Both the position numbers and the translations under genes were made by a program. A DNA stretch of 64,000 bases from JBEKCB01 sp052139675 (GTDB taxonomy: Bacteria > Planctomycetota > Brocadiia > CAIUPP01), in assembly GCA_052139675.1 (NCBI GenBank), contig JBKQWE010000013.1, forward strand, positions 1 to 64,000. The letters run 5' to 3'. Shown piece after piece: positions 1-8,956 of this stretch; position 1 is the first letter of the stretch, and each line of letters starts with the position of its first letter. The notes below the pieces were generated by a model. The model worked only from the letters and a program-made list of their open reading frames with translations, searched no databases and was not told the origin of the DNA.

Positions 1-234
1 CAGGCGTACGCCGACGACCTGTTCGTGCCGGACGAGAACTTCGCGAACGAGGAGTCGCTGGCGCTCAAGCGCGCCGCCGTCGTCTGCAACTTCCTGCACG
101 GCAAGGCGCGGCTGCCGATGGAGCATCTCTCCGTCGCGACGACGGTGCTGCCGCACGCCGCGGCGTGGACGCCCGAGCGGCGCTCGCAGGTGACGATTAC
201 CGTGCTCCCGATTTCAAGGAAGAACGCGTCGTGA
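1..234 (+). CDS. MotB/OmpA-like protein, C-terminal part (5' end outside window)
   Basis: An open frame runs from the first base to a TGA at 232-234, so only the last 77 residues are visible. The segment has the layout of the end of an OmpA/MotB peptidoglycan-binding domain: a helix beginning with ESLALKRAAVV, the LSVA strand, then ERRSQVTITVLP, which matches the usual RRVEI-type final strand. In this family the domain anchors the flagellar stator to the cell wall. The next gene starts inside its stop codon and encodes another MotB-like protein, so this is probably the canonical stator subunit, but its membrane segment cannot be seen. Confidence 0.65.
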   Translation, partial: QAYADDLFVPDENFANEESLALKRAAVVCNFLHGKARLPMEHLSVATTVLPHAAAWTPERRSQVTITVLPISRKNAS

Positions 235-1031
235 GCCGAGGAATTAAAACCCACGAGCACGAACCGCATGGCGCACCACGCTGGTACGTGGGGTTCTCGA
301 CCCTGACGACCATCCTCATGACCTTCTTCATCATCTTGACGGTCAACGGCGCGAGCATGAACTCGAAGCGCAACCTCGGTTACGCCGGCCCCGGCAGCGG
401 GATATTCAGGCAGGGCTTCACTGACCATGGCACGCCCGGCCTCCTGCGCGGCGCACGGCGCGTCGCCGAATTCTTCAGCTGGGGCGACAAGTTCCTTCCG
501 GAAGATACGCCGGAAGGGCAGGGCGAAGTCTACACCGGCCGGCTGATCGAGATGCCCGACCGCGACCTGAAGCAGGCGCTGAGCCACCTGGTGAAGTCCG
601 TCAACGACGTGGTCCTGCCGCTGCCGCTGAGCCTGCCCGCCGGCCTTGCGACGGGGCGCCCGGAGCCGCTCAACGAGCCGGCGCGCGCGGAACTGGCTGC
701 GGCCGCGCGCCTGATCCGCCAGACCGACCACTCCGTCATGGTCTGCGCGACGCTGCCGGCGGAAAACTCCGGCCAGCCTCCGGACGAGGCGCTGCGCCGC
801 GCCGCCGAGTGGGCGCTGCTGATCGGGCGATACCTGGCGGAGACCGAGAAAATTCCGGCTGACCGCCTCATGGCGATCGGCCGCGTCGCCACGCCCGATT
901 CCAAGGGCGGGGCCGCCGAAGCTTCCGTGACGCTCGTTATGCGCCCCAAGGTGGTCTACGGCTCTTCGCCGCTTCCAGAAGCCGATCCGCTGCGCAGGAA
1001 ACCCGTGACGCAGTACGAAGTGGTCCGCTAG
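231..1031 (+). CDS. MotB-like single-pass membrane protein
   Basis: About 266 residues from a GTG that overlaps the upstream TGA (GTGA). There is one membrane helix at about residues 17-38 (STLTTILMTFFIILTVN) and an OmpA-like C-terminal half (AAEWALLIGRYLAE, then LMAIGRV, then ASVTLVMRPK). The order and the helix context match MotB stator proteins. Aligned with the MotB motif YADMMTLLLTFF, however, the proton-binding Asp is replaced: the segment here reads FSTLTTILMTFF. It may therefore be a structural or regulatory stator partner and not the proton channel subunit. An in-frame ATG at 165 lies inside the upstream gene and is less likely as the start. It is translationally coupled to the preceding gene and followed 15 bases later by fliL. 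Confidence 0.6.
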   Translation: MSRGIKTHEHEPHGAPRWYVGFSTLTTILMTFFIILTVNGASMNSKRNLGYAGPGSGIFRQGFTDHGTPGLLRGARRVAEFFSWGDKFLPEDTPEGQGEVYTGRLIEMPDRDLKQALSHLVKSVNDVVLPLPLSLPAGLATGRPEPLNEPARAELAAAARLIRQTDHSVMVCATLPAENSGQPPDEALRRAAEWALLIGRYLAETEKIPADRLMAIGRVATPDSKGGAAEASVTLVMRPKVVYGSSPLPEADPLRRKPVTQYEVVR

Positions 1032-1046
1032 AAATGGAGTCCAGTC

Positions 1047-1643
1047 ATGGCTGAGAAGGACGAGAAAAAGAACGCCGCTCCGCAGGCCGAGGCGCCCGCG
1101 GAAAAACCGGCCCGTACACCCGCGAACGCCGGGGACGCCAAGGCGCCGGCCGAGAAAACCGCCAAGGCGGGCTCCTCGCCGCTGATGGCGGCGGCCTTGC
1201 TGGTCGGGATGGTGATCGGCTCCGCAAGCGCGGCGCTGGTGGTCGCCTCGCTGCTGCTGCGCAACACGCCCGCTCCAGCCGCGGCTGAACCGGCCGCGTC
1301 CGCCGAAAAGGCCCCTGTCAGCGAGAAAGACCAGAAACCCTGCGAGTACACGATTGACAACCCCCTGATCGTCAACGTCTACCAGACCCAGGAACGCCGC
1401 TACCTTTCCGTCAAGCCGGTGTTCGTCCTGACCGGCGCCACGATGCTGGAGAAGGTCAAGGCGAACCAGGCGGAACTGCAGCACATCCTCATCGGCATCC
1501 TCAAAGGCAAGACGCTCGATCAACTCGACGACCCGGACGCGGGTAACGTGCTCGGCCGGGAGATCCAGGAGACGGCGAACACCAAGCTCGATCTGGATCA
1601 GGGCATCACGCGCGTATATTTCACGCAGTTTGTGGTTCAGTGA
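1047..1643 (+). CDS. fliL: Flagellar basal body-associated protein FliL
   Basis: 198 residues. An Ala/Lys/Pro-rich cytoplasmic tail of about 45 residues precedes one membrane helix (about residues 48-72). A periplasmic FliL domain follows, with the typical NPLIVNV strand, YLSVKPVFVLT, a helix with GREIQETAN and a final ITRVYFTQFVVQ strand. FliL sits around the stator in the inner membrane and supports torque and stator stability. Its place between MotB-like genes and fliM is the usual one. The length fits the family, with a longer than usual charged N-terminus. Confidence 0.9.
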   Translation: MAEKDEKKNAAPQAEAPAEKPARTPANAGDAKAPAEKTAKAGSSPLMAAALLVGMVIGSASAALVVASLLLRNTPAPAAAEPAASAEKAPVSEKDQKPCEYTIDNPLIVNVYQTQERRYLSVKPVFVLTGATMLEKVKANQAELQHILIGILKGKTLDQLDDPDAGNVLGREIQETANTKLDLDQGITRVYFTQFVVQ

Positions 1644-1676
1644 CCCGGCTTGCAGTTCGAATTGCAAGGTAAAGAA

Positions 1677-2711
1677 ATGACCGAGACGACCCAGGAAGTG
1701 AAGACCGAAGTCCAGGCGCCGGCCGCCGGTTCGGCCGCCGTCAACCCGTCCGCCTCGGCTCCCGAGGCCAAGGCTGCGGAGGACAAGCCTGCGAAGGTGG
1801 ATCGGCCGTCGGCCTTGAAGAAGGGCGTCCGCGCCTACGACTTCCGCCGGCCGAAGTACCTCTCCGCCGAGCAGATGAAGAACATCAACCGCATCCACTC
1901 CGGCGTGGCCGACCTGGTCCAGGAGCGGCTGACCCGTCTCATGGGCGCGGACGTGGACGTGCGGATGGAGGGCGGCGAGGAACTGGCGTTCGGGCTCCTG
2001 GCCGAGGGCATTCCCGAACACACCTACACGGTGCTGCTCGACCTGGCGCCGCTGCAGGACCGCGGACTGCTGATGCTCGACTCGCAGCTTTGCCTGGGGT
2101 TCGTGGACCGCATCCTCGGCGGCCGCTCGAAGACGCCGCCCGCGCCGCGCGCGCTCACCTCGATTGACCAGGCCGCTGCGGAAGGCGTGATCGAAGCGAT
2201 CCTCCGCTGCTTCCGCGAAGGATGGAAGGACTTCTGCCCCGTGAAGATGGCGGCGATGGACCGCCGGCCGGAGTTCGACCAGGTGCAGTTCGTCACCACG
2301 GGCGAGCCGGTGCTCACCGCGGCGCTTTCGCTGAAGGGCGACCTGGGCGAGGGCCGGATCCGGCTCTGCGTCCCCGTCGGCAGTCTGAGAGCGATGGTCG
2401 GCGGCGATTCCCTCCGCATGGCGGTGCGCCCGGGCCCGGAGAAGGCCGCCGCCATCCGCAACGCGCTGAACCAAACGCTCGAGCAGGCCACTCTTCCGAT
2501 CACGATCACGATCGGGAGCGCCGACGTGCCGGTGCGCAACCTGAAGAAGCTCAGCGTGGGCGATATCGTCCGCCTCGACCAGCCGGCCGAAGGGCCCGTG
2601 CTCCTCTCCATCGGGGGAAGGCCGGCGTTCCTGGCGCGGATGGGACTTCGCGGCCGCATGAAGGCCGTGCAGATCGTGGAACGCGTGGAGAAGTCGAACA
2701 GGGACGGCTGA
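1677..2711 (+). CDS. fliM: Flagellar motor switch protein FliM
   Basis: 344 residues from the ATG at 1677, which has an AAGG ribosome site nine bases upstream. A TTG at 1650 would add nine residues and has no such site. The core begins with YDFRRPKYLS and continues with the CheC-like middle domain (HSGVADLVQERLTRL). The C-terminal SPOA domain includes LKKLSVGDIVRLDQP. FliM forms the C-ring and changes rotation direction. The first 45 residues are Ala/Pro/Lys rich and lack the LSQxEIDALL peptide that binds CheY-P in enterobacteria, so CheY may dock elsewhere. It is followed by fliN. Confidence 0.93.
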   Translation: MTETTQEVKTEVQAPAAGSAAVNPSASAPEAKAAEDKPAKVDRPSALKKGVRAYDFRRPKYLSAEQMKNINRIHSGVADLVQERLTRLMGADVDVRMEGGEELAFGLLAEGIPEHTYTVLLDLAPLQDRGLLMLDSQLCLGFVDRILGGRSKTPPAPRALTSIDQAAAEGVIEAILRCFREGWKDFCPVKMAAMDRRPEFDQVQFVTTGEPVLTAALSLKGDLGEGRIRLCVPVGSLRAMVGGDSLRMAVRPGPEKAAAIRNALNQTLEQATLPITITIGSADVPVRNLKKLSVGDIVRLDQPAEGPVLLSIGGRPAFLARMGLRGRMKAVQIVERVEKSNRDG

Positions 2712-2738
2712 CAGATCATTTTCAAGGAGGAACAGGCG

Positions 2739-3146
2739 ATGGCACCGGAAACCGCAGGGCAACCTCAGAGCACGAATGACGCGGCGGCCGCCGCTCCGAA
2801 GACGGAACCCGCCGCGCCCGGCTACGAGCGCCCCAAGGCGGCCGTGCGGCCGCACGACCTGGCGCCGCTGAACCCCGCCGCGGCGGCGGGCGAGACCGGG
2901 AACATGGACCTGCTCATGGACGTGCCGGTGCCGGTCGTCGCGCAACTCGGCTCCACGGAAATGCGGATCCGCGAAATCCTCCGGCTGACGCCCGGCTCGG
3001 TCGTCGCACTCGACAAGCTGGCCGGCGAGCCGGTGGACCTCCTCGTCCGCGGCCAGCTTTTCGCCCAGGGCGAAGTGGTCATCGTGGACGAAAGTTTCGG
3101 AATCCGCGTGACGAAGATCGTCAGCCGCAACGACAACGAGAAATAG
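2739..3146 (+). CDS. fliN: Flagellar motor switch protein FliN
   Basis: 135 residues with a strong AAGGAGG site 11 bases before the ATG. A poorly conserved Ala/Pro-rich N-terminus of about 50 residues is followed by the SPOA domain: MDVPVPVVAQLG, REILRLTPGSVVALDK, VDLLVRGQLFAQGEVVIVDE, FGIRVTKI. FliN builds the lower C-ring and binds the FliH export shuttle. It lies directly behind fliM, as in most flagellar operons. Confidence 0.95.
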   Translation: MAPETAGQPQSTNDAAAAAPKTEPAAPGYERPKAAVRPHDLAPLNPAAAAGETGNMDLLMDVPVPVVAQLGSTEMRIREILRLTPGSVVALDKLAGEPVDLLVRGQLFAQGEVVIVDESFGIRVTKIVSRNDNEK

Positions 3147-3156
3147 CGCCGGCGTG

Positions 3157-3182
3157 CCCGCCGAAGCCTTCGCGAAGGCGGG
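3157..3182. repeat. GC-rich palindrome between fliN and fliO
   Basis: CCCGCC and GGCGGG flank an inner self-complementary GCCTTCGCGAAGGC. The element can fold into a strong hairpin in the 64-base gap before fliO. A related CCCGCC/GGCGGG hairpin lies inside bioC at 27821-27840. It may be a dispersed REP-like element that also modulates fliO translation or mRNA stability. Confidence 0.6.
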
Positions 3183-3210
3183 TGCTGTGAACCACGGAAG
3201 GAGCGCGAAA

Positions 3211-3807
3211 GTGAAACGCATCGCCGCCCAATGCCGATGGCTGCCTGTCGCGATGACCGTTGCCGTTTTGCTGTGCGCCGGGGCGCCGGCCGCCGCAGAT
3301 CCCGCTGCCGGCTCGACCGTCGCCGCGACCGCCGGTTCGGCCGCGGACACAGTATCCAATGCCGCCGCGAATCCGTCCGTCAAGCCGGAGGCGTCGTTCA
3401 TGGATTCGCCCGAAGGCGCCGCCGACACGGCCGGCTCGGCCGTGCCCCACGTGGGCGTGACGCTGGCGCGCCTGGTCGGCGCGTTGGTGCTCATCGGTGC
3501 GCTGCTGCTCGGCGGCCTGGTCCTCTTCAAGCGGCTCGCCGGCCGCACACTGAAGTTCGCGCGCGGCGGAACCGAGAAACCGCTGCGCATCGTGGAAAAA
3601 ATCTCGCTCGGCGCCAAGACCCATCTCTGCCTCCTCAACGCCTGCGGGCGCTACCTGGTGATCGGCGTCACGGAGAAAGAGATCAACGTGCTCATGGAAG
3701 TCACGCTTCCCGGCGATGAAAGCGCGCCCAGGGATTTCGCTGCACTGCTGGCGGGCGCCGCAACGGGCGGCCCGTCCGCCGCGCCGGAGAAGAGGAGCGC
3801 CAACTGA
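3211..3807 (+). CDS. fliO: Flagellar biosynthesis protein FliO
   Basis: 198 residues from the GTG at 3211, chosen because AAGGAG lies just upstream and because the product then starts with a clear signal peptide (MKRIAAQ, then a hydrophobic stretch ending near AGAPAAA). An in-frame GTG at 3154 would put the palindrome inside the gene. A second membrane helix (about residues 87-110, ARLVGALVLIGALLLGGLVLF) is followed by a short cytoplasmic FliO domain with KISLGAKTHLCLLNACGRYLVIGVTE. FliO helps FliP oligomerise in the export gate. Its position immediately before fliP supports the call, since the family is poorly conserved. Confidence 0.82.
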   Translation: MKRIAAQCRWLPVAMTVAVLLCAGAPAAADPAAGSTVAATAGSAADTVSNAAANPSVKPEASFMDSPEGAADTAGSAVPHVGVTLARLVGALVLIGALLLGGLVLFKRLAGRTLKFARGGTEKPLRIVEKISLGAKTHLCLLNACGRYLVIGVTEKEINVLMEVTLPGDESAPRDFAALLAGAATGGPSAAPEKRSAN

Positions 3808-3808
3808 G

Positions 3809-4654
3809 ATGATGACCCTGTCCTCGAAACCGATGGTTCGGCGAATGCCCTTGCTGCGGCCGGGCGCGGCGAAACGCCTGTGCGCTGCGCTGCTGATCCT
3901 GGCGGCGCTGGCCGCCGCGCCGTGCGGCGCGCAGACCGCGCCGTCCGCGGCGACCACGACACCGGCCGCCGCGGCGCCGGCGGATATCAAGTTCAATCTG
4001 AACCTGAACACGGGCGCCGGCAGCACGCAGCTTTCGGACCTGATGAAAATCGTCCTGGTGCTCTCCGTCCTGACGCTCGTCCCGTCGCTGCTGCTGACGA
4101 TGACGGCGTTCACGCGGATCGTCATCGTCCTGTCGTTCGTCCGCCGCGCGCTGGCGGTGCAGGGCCTGCCGCCGAACCAGATCCTCATCGGCATCTCGCT
4201 GTTCCTGACGCTCTTCGTCATGGCCCCGGTCTTCGGCAAAATCAATGACGTGGCGATCCAACCGGACATCCGGGGCGAGATCACCGACATGCAGGCGTTC
4301 CAGAAATCCCTGGGGCCGCTGCGCGAGTTCATGTTCAAGCAGACCCGGAAAAAAGACCTGGCGCTCTTTCTGCGCGTGGCGAAGATGGAAAAGCCCCGGA
4401 CGCGCGACGACGTGCCCACGCACGTCCTGCTGCCGGCCTTTGCGCTGAGCGAAATCAAGACCTCCTTCCAGATGGGATTCATCATCTATTTGCCCATGCT
4501 GGTCGTGGACATGGTCGTGGCGACGCTGCTGACCTCGATGGGCATGTTCATGCTGCCGCCGGCGACGGTCTCGGTGCCCTTGAAGATATTGCTTTTCGTC
4601 CTCGTGGACGGCTGGCACCTGGTGATCGGCTCGCTCGCGCAGAGCTTCTCGTAG
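3809..4654 (+). CDS. fliP: Flagellar type III export protein FliP
   Basis: 281 residues from the ATG at 3809, one base after the fliO stop. There is an N-terminal signal-like segment (LCAALLILAALAAAPCGAQ), then the FliP core: LSVLTLVPSLLLTMTAFTRI, VLSFVRRALAVQGLPPNQIL, and the C-terminal FQMGFIIYLPMLVVDMVVA with SMGMFMLPPATVSVPLKI. FliP forms the export gate pore with FliQ and FliR in the inner membrane. The length is slightly above the usual 245 because of the leader. Confidence 0.96.
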   Translation: MMTLSSKPMVRRMPLLRPGAAKRLCAALLILAALAAAPCGAQTAPSAATTTPAAAAPADIKFNLNLNTGAGSTQLSDLMKIVLVLSVLTLVPSLLLTMTAFTRIVIVLSFVRRALAVQGLPPNQILIGISLFLTLFVMAPVFGKINDVAIQPDIRGEITDMQAFQKSLGPLREFMFKQTRKKDLALFLRVAKMEKPRTRDDVPTHVLLPAFALSEIKTSFQMGFIIYLPMLVVDMVVATLLTSMGMFMLPPATVSVPLKILLFVLVDGWHLVIGSLAQSFS

Positions 4655-4662
4655 GACAGGCC

Positions 4663-4932
4663 ATGAACGAACAAGTCATCATGCAACTCGGGCGCGATAC
4701 GCTGGCGGTCACGGCGATGCTCACGGCGCCGCTGCTCCTCGTCGCGGTCGTCGTCGGCCTGCTGGTGAGCATCGTCCAGACGATCACGAGCGTCCAGGAG
4801 CAGACGCTGACCTTCGTCGCGAAGGTGAGCGCCGTCCTGATCACCCTGGCGGTGCTGATGCCCTGGATGCTCCAGACGATCTGCCAGTACACCACGACGC
4901 TCCTGACGAACCTGGCGAAACTTTCCATGTGA
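4663..4932 (+). CDS. fliQ: Flagellar type III export protein FliQ
   Basis: 89 residues, two membrane helices (about 17-40 and 50-72) and the characteristic SIVQTITSVQEQTLTFVAK segment between them. AGGACAG precedes the ATG. FliQ packs around FliP in the export gate. The size and position between fliP and fliR are canonical. Confidence 0.95.
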   Translation: MNEQVIMQLGRDTLAVTAMLTAPLLLVAVVVGLLVSIVQTITSVQEQTLTFVAKVSAVLITLAVLMPWMLQTICQYTTTLLTNLAKLSM

Positions 4933-4977
4933 GCGCCGTCCCGCCCGCGCGCGGGGAGGGCGCAAGGAACGGACTTC

Positions 4978-5754
4978 GTGAACGATTTGCTGGGAATGGC
5001 GCTGAGCCTGCCGGTCTTCGTCCTGGTGCTGTGCCGGGCGAGCGGCATCATGCTGACCGCGCCGATCCTCAGCAGCGTTGAGATTCCCGACCGGGTGAAG
5101 GTGGGCCTGACATGCCTGTTGTCGCTGATCATGTATCCGCTGGCGGCGCAGCACGCGGGCGTCCTGCCGGGCGCCGTGCTCGGCTATGCGCCGCTGGTTC
5201 TGAGGGAACTCGGGCTCGGCCTGCTCATGGGATTCGCCGGCGGCCTGGTGCTCGGCGCGATGCGCGCGGCAGGCAGCCTGGCGGCGCAGACGATCGGACT
5301 GGGAATGAGCGACGTGTCCCTGCCCGACGAAGAGGACACCGCCGACGAGATTTCCACGTTCTTCGACATCTTCTGTCTGCTCGTCTTCCTGGCGGTGGAC
5401 GGCCACCACTGGTTCATCCAGGCGTTGGCGATCAGCTATCGCGACATCCCGCTGGGCCAGGTGCATTTCTCGCCCGCGATCGCCGTGGCCATGGAGACCA
5501 GTTTCTCCAACCTGTTCCTCTACGCCTTGCGCGGCGTCGCGCCGCTGATGGGAATCATGTTCCTGGTGAACGTGATGCTCGCCCTGATGGCCAAGGCCGT
5601 GCCGCAGATGAACATCCTGGTCGTCGGCTATCCGGTCAAAGTGTTCGTCGGCGTGCTGGCCCTGGCGCTGACGTTCCCGCTGACCTGGCCGGTGATGCAC
5701 GACGCCTTCAGCGATCTGCACACGCAACTGATCGCCCTGTCGCGCGCCCTGTGA
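4978..5754 (+). CDS. fliR: Flagellar type III export protein FliR
   Basis: 258 residues from a GTG with AAGGA 11 bases upstream. It is a polytopic membrane protein with the FliR pattern: LVLCRASGIMLTAPILSS at the start, ELGLGLLMGFAGGLVLGA in the middle, and GMSDVSLPDEED followed by FFDIFCLLVFLAVDGHHWFI. FliR completes the FliP/Q/R gate and contacts FlhB, whose gene follows 11 bases later. Confidence 0.95.
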   Translation: MNDLLGMALSLPVFVLVLCRASGIMLTAPILSSVEIPDRVKVGLTCLLSLIMYPLAAQHAGVLPGAVLGYAPLVLRELGLGLLMGFAGGLVLGAMRAAGSLAAQTIGLGMSDVSLPDEEDTADEISTFFDIFCLLVFLAVDGHHWFIQALAISYRDIPLGQVHFSPAIAVAMETSFSNLFLYALRGVAPLMGIMFLVNVMLALMAKAVPQMNILVVGYPVKVFVGVLALALTFPLTWPVMHDAFSDLHTQLIALSRAL

Positions 5755-5765
5755 ACGGATGAGGC

Positions 5766-6830
5766 ATGGATAACAAGACCGAAACCGCAACGCCGCGCCG
5801 CCGCAGCGAGGCGCGCAAGAAGGGCAAAGTGGTGCGGAGCGCGGAGATCGAGCACGCCGCCGTGCTGCTCGGATCGCTGCTGATCCTCTGGGCGGCCGGC
5901 CCCAGCCTGATGGAAGCGCTGCTGGGCGTCTACCGTCGCAGTTTCGGCGGGCTGGTCCATCCCGAATTCAGCATCTCCTCAGCAACGCAGTTGCTCAGCA
6001 GCATCATGATCAGCATCCTGGTGCCGGCGGCGCCGATCCTGGTCGGCATGGCCGCGGTCTCGGCCTTCGCCGGCTACGGGCAGGTCGGGCTGCAGATCAC
6101 GGGCGAGGTCCTCGACTTCAATATCGAAAGGCTCGACCCGTCTAACGGCATGATGCGGCTCTTCTCGTTGCGCTCCGTCACGAACTTGATCGTGTCGTCG
6201 CTGAAGATCATCGCCATCCTCGGCATCGGGTACCTGACGATCCGCTCGCACCTGCCGAGCATCCTCGGCCTGCACCATGCGACTCCGATGATCATGTTCG
6301 GCACGCTGTGCACGGCGACGCTGGACCTCGGCCTGCGGGTGGGGATTCTGCTCGCGCTGATCGCGGCGGCCGACTACGGCTACCAGCGCTGGCAGTACGA
6401 GCGCGACCTGCGCATGAGCAAGGACGAGGTGAAGGAGGAGCAGAAGCTCCTGGAAGGAAACCCCGAGGTCGAGGCGCGCATCCGGCGCATGCAGATCACC
6501 CTCTCGCGAAGCCGCATGCTCCGCAACGTGAAGAAGGCCGACGTGGTCGTCCGCAACCCGACGCACTACGCCGTGGCGCTGAAGTACGACCCGGCCAAGG
6601 CCTCCGCGCCGATCGTCCTGGCGAAGGGCGCGGATTACCTGGCGCTGCGGATCGTCGAGCTGGCGCGCGAACACGGCGTCCACACGGTCCACGACGCGCC
6701 GCTGGCCCAGGCGCTCTACAAGACGGTTGAGGTCGGCGAAGTGATCCCGGAGAAGCTGTACCGCGCCGTGGCCCGGCTGCTGCTGTACGTGTACAAGCTT
6801 CGCGGACAGAATCCGCCGGCCGCGCGCTGA
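5766..6830 (+). CDS. flhB: Flagellar export substrate-specificity switch FlhB
   Basis: 354 residues. The N-terminus (KTETATPRRRSEARKKGKVVRS) is the conserved FlhB entry. Four membrane helices follow, then a cytoplasmic domain with the autocleavage motif NPTH at residues 264-267 in the context VRNPTHYAVAL. Cleavage there switches export from rod/hook to filament substrates. The linker MSKDEVKEEQKLLEGNPEV is typical. All catalytic features are intact. Confidence 0.97.
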   Translation: MDNKTETATPRRRSEARKKGKVVRSAEIEHAAVLLGSLLILWAAGPSLMEALLGVYRRSFGGLVHPEFSISSATQLLSSIMISILVPAAPILVGMAAVSAFAGYGQVGLQITGEVLDFNIERLDPSNGMMRLFSLRSVTNLIVSSLKIIAILGIGYLTIRSHLPSILGLHHATPMIMFGTLCTATLDLGLRVGILLALIAAADYGYQRWQYERDLRMSKDEVKEEQKLLEGNPEVEARIRRMQITLSRSRMLRNVKKADVVVRNPTHYAVALKYDPAKASAPIVLAKGADYLALRIVELAREHGVHTVHDAPLAQALYKTVEVGEVIPEKLYRAVARLLLYVYKLRGQNPPAAR

Positions 6831-6868
6831 CGGCGGCCTGGACAATGCCCTTTCTGCGGAGGTGAACG

Positions 6869-8926
6869 ATGGCGCCTGAGATGAACATCGGGAGGATGGC
6901 GCGGAACAGCGATGTGATGCTGGCCCTCGCCGTGGTCGGCGTGCTGCTCGTGTTGATCGTGCCGATCCCCACCTTCATGGTGGACATACTGCTGAGCCTG
7001 AACATCGCGATTTCACTGCTGCTGCTGATGGTGGCCCTGAGCGCCTCGAAGGCGCTGGAGTTCTCCACGTTCCCGTCTCTGCTGCTGTTCACCACGCTGT
7101 TCCGGCTGGCGCTGAACGTGGCCTCCACGCGGCTGGTGCTGCTGAACGGCTACGCCGGCCAGGTCATCAACGCATTCGGCCACTTCGTCGTCGGCGGCAA
7201 CATGGTCGTCGGGCTGGTGGTGTTCATGATCCTGTGCATCATCCAGTTCGTCGTCATCATCAAGGGCGCGGGCCGCATTTCCGAAGTGGCGGCGCGGTTC
7301 ACGCTCGACGCGATGCCGGGCAAGCAGATGGCGATTGACGCCGATCTGAACGCGGGGCTGATCAACGAGCACGAGGCCCGCAACCGCCGCCAGAAGATCG
7401 CGCAGGAGGCGGAGTTCTACGGCGCGATGGACGGCGCGAGCAAATTCGTCCGCGGCGACGCGGTGGCCGGCATGATCATCATCGCCGTCAACCTGATCGG
7501 CGGCATCATCATGGGCAAGCTCCGCGGCATGGCCATCGGCGACGCGGTCCAGACCTATTCGATCCTGACGGTCGGCGACGGCCTGGTCACGCAGATCCCC
7601 TCGCTCATCATCGCGACGACGTCGGGCATCATCACGACCAAGGCTTCCTCCTCCACAAACCTCGCGCGCGACGTGGGCAGCGAACTGCTGACGCACCCGC
7701 GCGCGCTGGCCATCGGCGCGGGCATCATGGCGCTGTTCGCGCTCGTTCCCGGCCTGCCGACGGTTCCTTTCCTGGTCATCGCCGTCCTGTTCATGGGCCT
7801 CTCCTGGGTGATGCGCCGCTCCGCCGAGCAGGCCGCCAAGCCGCAGCCGAAGACCGCCGCCCAGGCGAAGGCGATGGACGAGAATGCCGAGCTGCACAAG
7901 GCCCTGCGCGTGGACCGCATGTCCATCGAGGTCGGATATCAACTGATCCCGCTGCTTGACCCCAGCCAGAACGACGAGATGCTCCGCAAGATCCGCGCGG
8001 TGCGCAAGCAGATGGCGCAAAAGCTCGGCATCATCGTGCCGCCGATCCGCATCCACGACAACCTGCAGGTGAAGCCGAACGAATACCTCGTCCGCCTCCG
8101 CGGCAACGAGCTGGCGCGCGGCACGCTGCTGGCCAACAACCTGCTGGCGATTGACTCCGGCATGGTCCAGAAGCCGGTCAAGGGGCAGGAGACGCACGAG
8201 CCGGCGTTCGGCCTGCCCGCGCTCTGGATCACGCCCACGCAGAAGGACGAGGCGGAGGCCGCCGGCTACACGGTGGCCGACCCGCGCTCGGTCCTCATCA
8301 CGCACCTGACCGAAATCATCCGCAAGCAGGCGCCGGAAATCCTCAGCCGCGATGACGTCAAGACGCTGGTGGACGGCCTGAAGGAGACCTGTCCGACCGT
8401 GATCGAGGAGCTGACGCCGGCGGTCATCGGCCTCGGCGGCGTGCAGAAGGTCTTGCAGAACCTGCTCGCGGAGGGAATTCCGATCACCGATCTCGGCGGC
8501 ATCCTCGAAGCGATCGCCGACCATGCCGCCACGACGAAGGACCCGGTGCAGCTCACGGAACTCGTGCGCAAATCCATCGCGCGGACGATCTGCGCGACGG
8601 TCGAGAGCCGCGGCAACGTCGGCGCCATTACGCTCGACCCGTCGCTGGAACGGCTCATCGCGCAGTGCATCCACGAAGGCGGCAGCGGCGCGGCGGTCAT
8701 TCTCGAGCCGAGCCGGGCGGAGCAACTGATCCGCAAGGTCGCCTCCGCGGTCCGCGATACGGTCGCCGGCGGGTTCGAGGCCGTGCTGCTGACTTCCAGT
8801 CCCATCCGCCGGCACGTTCGGCGCATGGTGCAGAACGCGGTGCCCGAGCTGCCGGTGCTGGCGTACGACGAACTGGTTCCCGCAATGCGGCTCGAGGGTC
8901 GCGCGACGGTATCGCTCGACGAGTGA
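6869..8926 (+). CDS. flhA: Flagellar export gate protein FlhA
   Basis: 685 residues with a strong GGAGGTGA site. The N-terminal half has about eight membrane helices and the conserved cytoplasmic loop region (GKQMAIDADLNAGLI, then EAEFYGAMDGASKFVRGDA). The C-terminal half is the large cytoplasmic domain that forms a nonameric ring and docks export chaperones. The length matches the family. The leader CTGCGGAGGTGAACGATGG is repeated exactly in front of the sigma factor gene at 9277. Confidence 0.97.
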   Translation: MAPEMNIGRMARNSDVMLALAVVGVLLVLIVPIPTFMVDILLSLNIAISLLLLMVALSASKALEFSTFPSLLLFTTLFRLALNVASTRLVLLNGYAGQVINAFGHFVVGGNMVVGLVVFMILCIIQFVVIIKGAGRISEVAARFTLDAMPGKQMAIDADLNAGLINEHEARNRRQKIAQEAEFYGAMDGASKFVRGDAVAGMIIIAVNLIGGIIMGKLRGMAIGDAVQTYSILTVGDGLVTQIPSLIIATTSGIITTKASSSTNLARDVGSELLTHPRALAIGAGIMALFALVPGLPTVPFLVIAVLFMGLSWVMRRSAEQAAKPQPKTAAQAKAMDENAELHKALRVDRMSIEVGYQLIPLLDPSQNDEMLRKIRAVRKQMAQKLGIIVPPIRIHDNLQVKPNEYLVRLRGNELARGTLLANNLLAIDSGMVQKPVKGQETHEPAFGLPALWITPTQKDEAEAAGYTVADPRSVLITHLTEIIRKQAPEILSRDDVKTLVDGLKETCPTVIEELTPAVIGLGGVQKVLQNLLAEGIPITDLGGILEAIADHAATTKDPVQLTELVRKSIARTICATVESRGNVGAITLDPSLERLIAQCIHEGGSGAAVILEPSRAEQLIRKVASAVRDTVAGGFEAVLLTSSPIRRHVRRMVQNAVPELPVLAYDELVPAMRLEGRATVSLDE

Positions 8927-8956
8927 CGGCAAGGCTTGGCTATTTGAGGTGACCGC

